DNA of 64,000 bases, from contig NZ_LQQA01000009.1 in NCBI RefSeq assembly GCF_002101965.1, positions 124,001 through 188,000 on the forward strand, written 5' to 3'. Of the stretch, positions 33,429 through 41,194 are shown piece by piece (within the stretch, counting starts at the first letter, position 1; every line of letters begins with the position of its first letter). Under the pieces are notes generated by a model that had not been told where the DNA came from, searched no databases, and saw nothing but the letters and a program-made list of their open reading frames with translations. This stretch comes from Mycolicibacterium wolinskyi. Its GTDB lineage: Bacteria; Actinomycetota; Actinomycetes; Mycobacteriales; Mycobacteriaceae. The translations under genes were made by a program, and so were the position numbers.

Positions 33429-34450
33429 GCGGTATCGACGTTGCGCGGCTTGCCGATTGGATGGACAACGCCGGCCTGCCCGGCAAAGGCGAACCGCTGA
33501 CCGCGCGCTTCCTGTCGGGTGGAACCCAGAACGTGATCTACGAGCTGCGCCGCGGCGAGGAGCGGTGCGTCATTCGGATGCCGCCGCCGGGTGCTCCGCC
33601 CGACCGCGACAAGGGCATCCTGCGGGAGTGGCGCATCATCGAGGCGCTCGACGGGACCGATGTCCCGCACACCGCCGCGGTGGCCGTGTGCGCGGATCCC
33701 GAAGTGCTGGGGCGGCCGTTCTACCTGATGGGCTTCGTCGACGGCTGGTCGCCGATGGACAGGCACGGCACCTGGCCCGAACCGTTCGACAGCGACGTCA
33801 GCACCCGGTCCGGCCTGAGTTACCAACTCGCCGAAGGCATCGCGCTCCTGTCGAAAGTGGACTGGAAGGCGCGGGGCCTGGCCGACCTCGGCCGGCCGGA
33901 CGGGTATCACGAGCGGCAAGTCGACCGCTGGATCGGCTTCCTCGAACGGATCAAGAAGCGCGAGCTGCCGGGGCTAGAGGTGGCCACCGGCTGGCTGCGG
34001 GCCCATCGGCCACTCGACTTCATCCCGGGCTTGATGCACGGCGACTATCAGTTCGCCAATGTCATGTACCGGCACGGTGCGCCTGCTCGTCTGGCGGCGA
34101 TCGTCGACTGGGAGATGGGCACGGTCGGCGACCCCAAGCTCGATCTCGCGTGGATGGTGCAGAGTTGGCCCGCCGATACCGATATGCCGGCCGCCTCTGA
34201 GATGAGCTACGTCGACATGCGCGGCATGCCGTCGCGTGACGCGGTCGTCACACACTATGCCGACGTTTCGGGACGCCAGGTCGACGATTTGGACTATTAC
34301 CTCGTGCTGGCCAAGTGGAAGCTTGCGATCGTGCTGGAACAGGGTTTCCAGCGCGCCGGTGACGACGAGAAGCTGCTGGCCTTCGGGCCGGTCGTGACCG
34401 ACCTGATGGCCTCGGCCGCAGAACTCGCCGAGTCCACCGACTACCGGTGA
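33425..34450 (+). CDS. APH-family phosphotransferase, candidate hydroxyacyl-CoA kinase
   Basis: A 341-residue protein-kinase-like phosphotransferase: the nucleotide loop region FLSGGTQNVIYEL near residue 30, catalytic HGDYQFANV near 200 and metal-binding IVDWEMGTVGDP near 222. Aminoglycoside resistance is unlikely: the family partner of ACAD10/11-type dehydrogenases phosphorylates the 4-hydroxyl of hydroxyacyl-CoAs (LvaA in Pseudomonas). The GTG start overlaps the dehydrogenase stop as GTGA, so the two are made together. Confidence 0.9.
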   Translation: MSGIDVARLADWMDNAGLPGKGEPLTARFLSGGTQNVIYELRRGEERCVIRMPPPGAPPDRDKGILREWRIIEALDGTDVPHTAAVAVCADPEVLGRPFYLMGFVDGWSPMDRHGTWPEPFDSDVSTRSGLSYQLAEGIALLSKVDWKARGLADLGRPDGYHERQVDRWIGFLERIKKRELPGLEVATGWLRAHRPLDFIPGLMHGDYQFANVMYRHGAPARLAAIVDWEMGTVGDPKLDLAWMVQSWPADTDMPAASEMSYVDMRGMPSRDAVVTHYADVSGRQVDDLDYYLVLAKWKLAIVLEQGFQRAGDDEKLLAFGPVVTDLMASAAELAESTDYR

Positions 34451-35448
34451 AAGCCGCCGTCTGCCGGGAGTACGGGCCACCCGAGGCGGTTCGTGTCGAG
34501 GAATTGCCCTCACCCGTTCTGGCGCCGGGGCGGCTTCGTGTCCGCGTGGGCGCGGCGGCGGTCAACTTCCCCGACGTGCTTCTGGTGGCCGACCAGTACC
34601 AGGTGAACGTGCCGGTGCCCTTTGTGCCGGGCAGCGAATTCGCCGGGGTGGTCACCGAAGTCGCGCCGGACACCGTCGATTTCGCGGTGGGTGACCGCGT
34701 CACCGGCACGGGAATGTTCGGCGCGTTCGCCGAGGAGGTCTGCGTCGGCAGCGCAGCGCTGGCCAGGATTCCCGACGGCGTGGACGACCGCACCGCGGCG
34801 GCGTTCGGCGTCGCGCACCGCACGGCTTATCACACGCTGCGGTCGGTGGCGCAGGTTCGGCCAGGCGACGACGTGATCGTGCTGGGCGCCGGCGGCGGGG
34901 TGGGGCTCGCCGCGGTTCAGCTCGGGGTAGCGCTCGGCGCGCGGGTGACGGCCGTGGCGTCATCCGACGAAAAGCTCTGCGTAGCAGCTCGTTACGGAGC
35001 CTCCCAGCTCGTCAATCACGCCACCGGCCCGCTGCGCACGACGCTGCGTGAGGCACTGCCCGCCGGTGCACATGCCGTTATCGATCCGGTCGGGGGCGAG
35101 CTGTCCGAACCCGCGTTGCGATCGCTGCGCCGCGGTGGCCGGTTCGTCACGGTCGGCTACGCATCCGGCAGCATTCCCCAGATCCCGCTGAACCTAGTGC
35201 TCGTCAAAGGCATCCAGATCGTCGGATTCCAGTTCCAGGACATCCCGCCGGACGAGTTCGCGCGCAACGAGTCCGAGTTGCGCGAGTTGTTGGCCACCGG
35301 CGGCGTCAAGCCACACATCGGCGCGGTCTATCCCCTGGCCGAGACCGCCGCGGCGCTGCGGCACGTCGCCGATGGGCAGGCGATCGGCAAGGTGATCATC
35401 GACGTGAGCTATGCACTGCCGTCGGCGCTGGGGTCCTTCGGCGGATAG
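34447..35448 (+). CDS. Zinc-independent MDR oxidoreductase (quinone-reductase type)
   Basis: A 333-residue medium-chain dehydrogenase/reductase of the NADPH:quinone reductase or enoyl reductase type: AAVNFPDVL, VPFVPGSEFAG and the cofactor motif GAGGGVGLAAVQLG near residue 145. The zinc-binding Cys and His residues of alcohol dehydrogenases are absent. The GTG start overlaps the kinase stop as GTGA. Its end overlaps the convergent epoxide-hydrolase-like gene by 40 bases. Confidence 0.93.
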   Translation: MKAAVCREYGPPEAVRVEELPSPVLAPGRLRVRVGAAAVNFPDVLLVADQYQVNVPVPFVPGSEFAGVVTEVAPDTVDFAVGDRVTGTGMFGAFAEEVCVGSAALARIPDGVDDRTAAAFGVAHRTAYHTLRSVAQVRPGDDVIVLGAGGGVGLAAVQLGVALGARVTAVASSDEKLCVAARYGASQLVNHATGPLRTTLREALPAGAHAVIDPVGGELSEPALRSLRRGGRFVTVGYASGSIPQIPLNLVLVKGIQIVGFQFQDIPPDEFARNESELRELLATGGVKPHIGAVYPLAETAAALRHVADGQAIGKVIIDVSYALPSALGSFGG

Positions 35449-35783
35449 AAGTACTCCCGCCACGCCGTGATCTTTTCGCCCTTCACCTCGTAGGCTCCCA
35501 TGACCGGCCAGCTCATCTGCTTCCCGTCCACAATCCAGTGATCGCGGCGCTCCATCAACACGACATTCCCATCGACAGCGAGATGTCGGATCTCGAGGTC
35601 GACGCACTTACCGCCGGCGAAAAACACCTTCATCATTTCGTGGATGGCGTCCCGCCCGGACAGTTTCGGCCAGTCGGGGCCGATGTCGAATGTGGCCTCC
35701 TCGGCGAAGTGGCTCATGACTTCGTCGATGTCGTTGCTGCCCCACGCAGCGATCTCGGCGCGGACGATTTCTTCAGCGGTCAT
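35409..35783 (-). CDS. Limonene-epoxide-hydrolase-like (SnoaL-fold) protein
   Basis: A 124-residue NTF2-fold protein closest in pattern to limonene-1,2-epoxide hydrolases. The known catalytic set is Arg-x-Asp plus a second Asp in WRDYFD. Here the first pair is present in MERRDHW near residue 78, but the second acid is Glu in WREYF near 109. It could be an epoxide hydrolase with a substituted acid, or a related isomerase. ATG at 35783 with GAGGAC upstream. Divergent from the P450 at 36004, which could supply an epoxide. Confidence 0.8.
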   Translation of the reverse strand: MTAEEIVRAEIAAWGSNDIDEVMSHFAEEATFDIGPDWPKLSGRDAIHEMMKVFFAGGKCVDLEIRHLAVDGNVVLMERRDHWIVDGKQMSWPVMGAYEVKGEKITAWREYFYPPKDPSADGSA

Positions 35784-35902
35784 TGTCCTCTGTCCTTCTG
35801 GCGTGACACCATGTTTACATTCTTTCGACTGATCGTAAATGCGACCGAACCTTTCACCCAGTTCACCGCCTCGAAGCGAGAAACATTGACCGAGCGTCAG
35901 CT

Positions 35903-35919
35903 CACCTGCTAAGCAGGTG
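35903..35919. promoter_or_regulatory. Perfect palindrome CACCTGCT-A-AGCAGGTG
   Basis: A 17-base perfect palindrome in the 220-bp region between the epoxide-hydrolase-like gene and the P450. The 13-base string AGCAGGTGCACAG that begins in it also occurs at 55330-55342, before the mycofactocin SDR. Size and position fit a repressor site. Confidence 0.5.
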
Positions 35920-36003
35920 CACAGTAGCCCTCACCAACCGCTGAGTGCCCCTGGCCCGAACCCACTCGACACGACTTGCTCAAGCCCACCGGATGGAGAT
36001 CCC

Positions 36004-37194
36004 ATGGCCGTGCCGACGGCACCGACCGAATCCGACGTCTACTACGACCCGTACAACGTCGACCTCAACATGAACCCCTACCCGGTCTTCGCGAGGATCA
36101 GAGAAGAAGCGCCGTTGTACTACAACGAGCAGCATGATTTCTTCGCGCTGAGCCGCTACGACGACGTCAACGCAGCCGTCATCGACCACGAGACGTTCAT
36201 CTCGGGCCGGGGAGCCGTGCTGGAGATCATCAAATCCGGCATGGAGATCCCGCCGGGCACTCTCATTTTCGAGGATCCACCGATCCACAACATCCACCGC
36301 AACCTGCTGTCGCGCATGTTCACCCCGCGTAAGGTGCTCGCGCTGGAACCGCAGATCCGCGAGTTCACCGCGCGTTGCCTGGATCCACTGGTCGGTTCCG
36401 AAAAGTTCGATTTCGTCAACGATCTCGGCGAGCAGATGCCGATGCGCGTCATCGGCATGCTGCTGGGTATCCCCGAGGAGCGGCAGCGCCAGATCACCGA
36501 CCACGGTGAGGAAATCCTGCAAGGGCAGACCGTCGACGCTTTGGCCACCGGTGAGGTGTTCGCGGAGTTCATCGACTGGCGCGCCGAACACCCGTCCGAC
36601 GACATCATGACCGACCTGCTCAACGCCGAATTCGCGGACGAGACAGGCACCGTCCGCAAGCTTCGCCGCGATGAGCTCCTGCTGTATCTGACGGTCATCG
36701 CCACCGCCGGTTCTGAGACCACCACCCGGCTGATCGGCTGGGCCGGCAAGACGCTGGCCGACTATCCGGATCAGCGCCGGCAGCTGGTGGAGGATCCATC
36801 CCTGATTCCTCAGGCAATCGAGGAGATCCTACGTTGGGAGCCACCGGCATTGCAGATCGCCCGATGCGTCACCCGTGACGTCGAGTACTACGGCCAGACC
36901 GTGCCCGAGGGGTCTGCGATGCTGATGCTCGTCGGCGCAGCCAACCGGGACCACCGCCGGTTCGCGCCGGACGGTGACGTCTTCGACATTCACCGGGAGC
37001 AGCGCTCGCACATGACCTTTGGCGCCGGCACACACTTCTGCATGGGCAACGCGCTGGCCCGGCTCGAAGGCCGCATCGCACTCGAGGAGATCCTCAAACG
37101 CTTCCCACAGTGGGAGGTCGACTGGCCCAACGCCGTACCCTCGGAAACCGCCGCGGTCCGCGGCTGGGCTGCGATGCCCACATTTGTCGCCTGA
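36004..37194 (+). CDS. Cytochrome P450
   Basis: A 396-residue P450: I-helix AGSETT, K-helix EEILR, canonical haem loop FGAGTHFCMG with Cys346. The ATG at 36004 has GGAG 6 bases upstream; in-frame codons further left cross the palindrome region. It stands alone, without its own ferredoxin gene, and faces a convergent SRPBCC gene 12 bases past its stop. Paralogue of the P450 at 26749. Confidence 0.95.
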   Translation: MAVPTAPTESDVYYDPYNVDLNMNPYPVFARIREEAPLYYNEQHDFFALSRYDDVNAAVIDHETFISGRGAVLEIIKSGMEIPPGTLIFEDPPIHNIHRNLLSRMFTPRKVLALEPQIREFTARCLDPLVGSEKFDFVNDLGEQMPMRVIGMLLGIPEERQRQITDHGEEILQGQTVDALATGEVFAEFIDWRAEHPSDDIMTDLLNAEFADETGTVRKLRRDELLLYLTVIATAGSETTTRLIGWAGKTLADYPDQRRQLVEDPSLIPQAIEEILRWEPPALQIARCVTRDVEYYGQTVPEGSAMLMLVGAANRDHRRFAPDGDVFDIHREQRSHMTFGAGTHFCMGNALARLEGRIALEEILKRFPQWEVDWPNAVPSETAAVRGWAAMPTFVA

Positions 37195-37206
37195 CGATAT
37201 CGAGAT

Positions 37207-37566
37207 TCACTGCCCGTAGGTGTGTCTGAGGTTGGCGTTGATGAGTTCACCGATCCGCTTACACATGTGCCGAGTCATTTCGGCGTCGGGGATCGGGTCA
37301 TCGACGTAGAGCGTCCAGCGCAGATACGTGCCTCCGCCGGGCTCGGCTTCAAGGTCGAAACGGACCTGTGCGTCCGGCCTTCGGACCCACAGTGATGACC
37401 AGACCACACGGTGTGGGCGGACGGACTCGACGATGGCGGGTGGCATTTCGTCGTCGCGCAGATGCAGCCAGGGACGTACCGGTTGCCGGTTCGGATCGCA
37501 CAGGTCGGCGAAGATCGCCCACGGCGGTGCGGGCTGGCTCCGCCGTCGCGACCCGATCGCCTTCAT
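37207..37566 (-). CDS. SRPBCC/START-like protein
   Basis: A 119-residue protein that looks like a shortened polyketide-cyclase/START-type ligand-binding domain: PPAIVESVRPHRVVWSS, then an alternating strand pair ending in YLRWTLYVDD and a final helix. The first strand of the usual fold (about 20 residues) is replaced by a basic stretch, so the start at 37566 may be wrong; its ribosome site is weak. Last gene of the TetR operon. Function not known. Confidence 0.65.
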   Translation of the reverse strand: MKAIGSRRRSQPAPPWAIFADLCDPNRQPVRPWLHLRDDEMPPAIVESVRPHRVVWSSLWVRRPDAQVRFDLEAEPGGGTYLRWTLYVDDPIPDAEMTRHMCKRIGELINANLRHTYGQ

Positions 37567-37603
37567 CCGGCACAACTTGCCGCTTGACTGCAAGCGGCAG
37601 GCG

Positions 37604-38107
37604 TCAGCTGGCGGGAATGAGATCTGCCGGAACCGACCGGCTGATCATCGTGCCGCACCGGAAAGCTTCGGTGTAGCCGACGGCCGCGGCCTCGGGGTGT
37701 TTGACCGCGGCAAGCGCCTGGGCTTTGAAAGCCCGTGCAGCAGCCGATAATTCGTGACGCACGGGATCGACACTCAGATCGGCCGGGCACTGCTCGCCCC
37801 ACAGCGTCACCTCGGTCCGTCCCTGCTCGAGCGCTCCGAGAACTCCCCGCCGGACGCGCTCGTCAGAGTTGAACAGATCGGCCGCCACCGCCACGGTCTG
37901 GGGGTGTGGCCGGTCCTGCCAGGACACCAGCACGCTCTCCAGGTCCATGGTGTCGACGCCGAGGATCTCCAGCGGCCGGACGTCTTCGTCAGCACCGATC
38001 AGCACCGTGACATCCCACCCCGCCATGACCCGGTCGACGAGCCAGCCACCCGCGAACCGCACCGCGTCGACCACACAGGGTGCGACGACGTCGAGCCGAT
38101 ACCTCAT
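37604..38107 (-). CDS. Hypothetical protein, 167 residues
   Basis: Not recognised. It is alpha/beta, with an N-terminal MRYRLDVVAPCVVDAVRFAG and the region WDVTVLIGADEDVRPLEIL that resembles a small nucleotide-binding or response-regulator-like fold without its key Asp residues. ATG at 38107 with GGAGGAC upstream, 14 bases from the TetR stop. Genes of this kind beside a regulator are often co-repressed with it. Confidence 0.75.
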   Translation of the reverse strand: MRYRLDVVAPCVVDAVRFAGGWLVDRVMAGWDVTVLIGADEDVRPLEILGVDTMDLESVLVSWQDRPHPQTVAVAADLFNSDERVRRGVLGALEQGRTEVTLWGEQCPADLSVDPVRHELSAAARAFKAQALAAVKHPEAAAVGYTEAFRCGTMISRSVPADLIPAS

Positions 38108-38121
38108 GTCGTCCTCCAATC

Positions 38122-38766
38122 TCACAGGCCGGCCGCTGCGCTGCGGCCGGACGGCGCCTCGATCTCGCGGGCCAGCATCTCTGCGTACCCCTTGAACACG
38201 TCCGCCAGCGGCAGTGAGGGATCGAGTAACCATGAGGTCTCCATTCCATTTACGAAGGCGAGTATCTCCACGGCCTTGGTGACCGGGTCGAAATCTGTGC
38301 GGTAGCGGCCACTGAGCTGACCGCGGCGGATGATGTCAGCGACGATGTCCCGCGCATCCTGCTGACGTTTCAGCAAACGATCGTGCAGTGGAGCATCGGG
38401 CTGGATGTTCTCCACCAACAACACGGTGAACGTGCCGACGAGTTCAGGTGCCCGGACAAACCGCTCGGCCACCCGCTTGATCTCGTCAGCGAGGTCGCCC
38501 GACCGGTCGGCGTGCGCATCGTCGTCGTCGTCACGGGCATCGAGCACCGCGTTGAGCAACTGCTCTTTGGACTCGAAGTGATGCAGCAGACCAGCCGGCG
38601 TGACACCGGCTTCCTTGGCGATCTGTGCCAGCGAGGTGTTTCGCCACCCGTTGCGCGCCAACAGCCTCTCGGCCACCGAAAGGATCCGCTGCCTGCGGTC
38701 TTCCCCTTTGGCGAGCAGTGTCGCGTAGGGCCTTACGGCCTCAGACGATCCATCGGGAGGCGTCAC
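38122..38766 (-). CDS. TetR-family regulator
   Basis: A 214-residue TetR regulator: HTH at about residues 40-60 (LAQIAKEAGVTPAGLLHHF), an acidic loop (RDDDDDAHAD) after the DNA-binding domain and a helical ligand domain. The GTG at 38766 has AAGGAG 6 bases upstream. A perfect inverted repeat 16 bases upstream is its probable autoregulatory site. Operon with two small proteins of unknown function. Confidence 0.93.
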   Translation of the reverse strand: MTPPDGSSEAVRPYATLLAKGEDRRQRILSVAERLLARNGWRNTSLAQIAKEAGVTPAGLLHHFESKEQLLNAVLDARDDDDDAHADRSGDLADEIKRVAERFVRAPELVGTFTVLLVENIQPDAPLHDRLLKRQQDARDIVADIIRRGQLSGRYRTDFDPVTKAVEILAFVNGMETSWLLDPSLPLADVFKGYAEMLAREIEAPSGRSAAAGL

Positions 38767-38781
38767 CGAACTCCTTCGTCC

Positions 38782-38813
38782 AACCAACCTAGTGAACACA
38801 CAGTAGGTTGGTT
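38782..38813. promoter_or_regulatory. Perfect 10-bp inverted repeat, TetR operator
   Basis: AACCAACCTA at 38782-38791 and TAGGTTGGTT at 38804-38813 with a 12-base spacer, directly upstream of the TetR gene. No second copy was seen in the window, so it is probably a local autoregulatory site. Confidence 0.65.
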
Positions 38814-38882
38814 TGGGCGCTGTGACAAGTGTCTCAGAGAGGGTAAATCTTGACAGCCGTCACATGGCGTGAATGGCGCAGG

Positions 38883-40031
38883 TCACAGCCCGAGAGATTT
38901 CGCGATGATGACCTTCATGACCTCACTGGTGCCCGCGTAGATGCGCGCGACCCGGGCATCGGTGTACAGCCGGGCGATGGGGTACTCCATCATGTAGCCG
39001 TACCCGCCGAAGAGCTGTAGGCAACGATCGATGACCCGCGCCTGCATCTCGGTGCAGAACAATTTGACGCGGGCCGCGTCGGCCCCCGACAGCTCGCCGT
39101 CAACGTGCAGAGCCACCGCCCGGTCCAGCATCGCCTGCGCGGCCTCGACCTCGGCCGAGCACGCCGCGAGTTCGAACTTGGTGTTTTGAAAAGATGAGAC
39201 CGAGGCCCCGAATATTTTGCGGTCCTTCGTGTAGTCGATCGCCGCGGCGATCGCCGACCGCGCTTGGGCCACCGATCCGACGGCGACGGTCAACCGTTCC
39301 TGCGGCAGGTTGTGCCCCAGATAGCTGAATGCCTCGCCCTCCTCCCCCAGCACGTTGGCCACGGGGACCCGGACGTCGGTGAAGGACAGCTCGGCGGTGT
39401 CCTGGACCTTGCAGCCCATCTTCTCCAGCTCACGGCCACGCTCGAAGCCCGGCATGCCGTCCTCGACGACCAACAGCGTCAAACCTTTTCGCCGATTGTC
39501 CGGGTCGGTGGAGGTCCGGGCCACGACGACAACGAGATCGGCCTGGATGCCACCGGTGATGAATGTCTTGGCGCCGTTGAGCACATAGGAGTCACCGTCC
39601 CGCACAGCGGTCGTGCGCATGCCGGCGAGATCGGAGCCGGTTCCCGGCTCGGTCATCGCGACCGCCGTCAACAGTGTCCCGGCCGCCAATCCCGGGAACC
39701 AGCGCTGGCGCTGCTCGTCGTTCGCGTAGTGCAGGAAGTACGGCAGGATCACCTCAAGCTGAGTACGTACGGTCGACAGGGTGACCAGCGCCCGGGCGGC
39801 CTCCTCCTGCAAAACCACGTTGTAGCGATAGTCGGCGATGCCCGCGCCGCCGTACTCCTCGGGGATCGCCATGCCCAGCATGCCGAGCTCACCCATCTGC
39901 TTGAAGACGTCGCGCGGCATGCGGCCGGCCTTCTCCCACTCGGGGTACTGCGGCACGACTTCCTTCTCGACGAAGTCGCGCGCCAGGGTGCGGAATGCCT
40001 CGTGGTCTTCCGTGAAAAGGTTTCGCTGCAT
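38883..40031 (-). CDS. Acyl-CoA dehydrogenase
   Basis: A full-length acyl-CoA dehydrogenase of 382 residues: EEYGGAG, TEPGTGSDLAGM, DRKIFGASVSSFQNTKF for FAD, and the end motif IYAGTSEVMK. The Glu of the MCAD-type IYEGT motif is Ala here; the Glu in LPQERLT fits the IVD/LCAD-type position instead, so a branched or bulky acyl-CoA is likely. Last gene of the large minus-strand operon that starts at 45716. Confidence 0.95.
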   Translation of the reverse strand: MQRNLFTEDHEAFRTLARDFVEKEVVPQYPEWEKAGRMPRDVFKQMGELGMLGMAIPEEYGGAGIADYRYNVVLQEEAARALVTLSTVRTQLEVILPYFLHYANDEQRQRWFPGLAAGTLLTAVAMTEPGTGSDLAGMRTTAVRDGDSYVLNGAKTFITGGIQADLVVVVARTSTDPDNRRKGLTLLVVEDGMPGFERGRELEKMGCKVQDTAELSFTDVRVPVANVLGEEGEAFSYLGHNLPQERLTVAVGSVAQARSAIAAAIDYTKDRKIFGASVSSFQNTKFELAACSAEVEAAQAMLDRAVALHVDGELSGADAARVKLFCTEMQARVIDRCLQLFGGYGYMMEYPIARLYTDARVARIYAGTSEVMKVIIAKSLGL

Positions 40032-40045
40032 GCGTTGGCCCCTTA

Positions 40046-41194
40046 CTAGGCGAGAAGTTCGACGATCGTCGCGTTGGCGGTGCCCCCGCCTTCACACATG
40101 GCCTGCAGGCCGTAACGAATTCCCTTGTCGCGCATGTGATTGATCATTCGGGTCATCAGGACGGCACCCGACGCCCCAAGCGGATGACCCAGCGCGATCG
40201 CGCCGCCCAGCGGGTTGAGTTTGGCTTCGTCCGCACCGGTTTCGGCCAGCCACGCCAGCGGCACCGGCGCAAACGCCTCATTGACCTCGAAGACGCCGAT
40301 TTCGTCGAGACCCACACCGGCCTTACGCAGCACCTTTTCGGTGGCCGGAATCGGGCCGGTCAGCATGAGCACCGGATCGGCACCGGTGACCGCACCCGCG
40401 CGATAGCGCACAATCGGCGAAAGGCCCATCGTCACAGCGTTTTCCGCGGTCATGACCAGAAGCGCGGCCGCTCCGTCGGAGATCTGCGACGAGTTGCCCG
40501 CGTGGATCACGCCGTCCTCGGTGAAAGCCGGCTTCAACCCCGCGAGCTTCTCGACGGTGGTTCCCCGCCGCACGCCCTCATCGGCGATCACGGGGTCACC
40601 GTCATCGGGAAACACCGTGATCATCTGTGTCTCGAACGCGCCCGCGTCCTGCGCGGCCGCGGCACGCTCGTGCGAGCCGGCCGAGTACTCGTCGAGCCGG
40701 GTCCGGTCGAATCCCCACTTCTGCGAGATCAATTCGGCCGAGATGCCCTGGTTGAACGAGAAATCCCGGTACCGGTCAAGCACTTTCGGGCCATACGGCT
40801 GTCCGGTCGCGCGGGCCGCGCCCAGCGGCACGCGGCTCATCACCTCGACTCCCCCGGCCACGACGACATCCTGTTGCCCCGACATCACGGCCTGCACCGC
40901 GAAGTCCAGGGCCTGCTGGCTCGAACCGCAGGCTCGATTGACCGTGGTGCCCGGTATGTGCTCGGGCCAGCCCGCGGCGAGCACCGAGTACCGGCCGATG
41001 TTGCTGGACTGGTCGCCGACCTGGGACACACACCCCCAGACGACATCGTCGACGATCTCGGGACTGATGCCCGCCCGCTCCACCAGAGCGTTGAGCACCA
41101 GCGCGGACAGATCGGCGGCATGCATGCCGGACAGTCCGCCGTTACGTTTGCCCACGGGGGTGCGGACGGCTTCGACGATGACGGTTTCACGCAT
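40046..41194 (-). CDS. Thiolase (acetyl-CoA C-acyltransferase)
   Basis: A 382-residue thiolase with Cys89 in NRACGSS, NEAFAPV, the His in GHPLGASGA and the second Cys in MCEGGGTA. It would cleave a 3-ketoacyl-CoA to shorten the chain by two or three carbons. The ATG at 41194 overlaps the CoA-transferase stop by 8 bases; GGAGC is the ribosome site. Confidence 0.96.
   Translation of the reverse strand: MRETVIVEAVRTPVGKRNGGLSGMHAADLSALVLNALVERAGISPEIVDDVVWGCVSQVGDQSSNIGRYSVLAAGWPEHIPGTTVNRACGSSQQALDFAVQAVMSGQQDVVVAGGVEVMSRVPLGAARATGQPYGPKVLDRYRDFSFNQGISAELISQKWGFDRTRLDEYSAGSHERAAAAQDAGAFETQMITVFPDDGDPVIADEGVRRGTTVEKLAGLKPAFTEDGVIHAGNSSQISDGAAALLVMTAENAVTMGLSPIVRYRAGAVTGADPVLMLTGPIPATEKVLRKAGVGLDEIGVFEVNEAFAPVPLAWLAETGADEAKLNPLGGAIALGHPLGASGAVLMTRMINHMRDKGIRYGLQAMCEGGGTANATIVELLA

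Noticed and set aside
33425..34450. APH-family gene as aminoglycoside resistance
   Set aside because: It overlaps an ACAD11-like dehydrogenase gene and lies in a catabolic operon, so a metabolic kinase is the better explanation.
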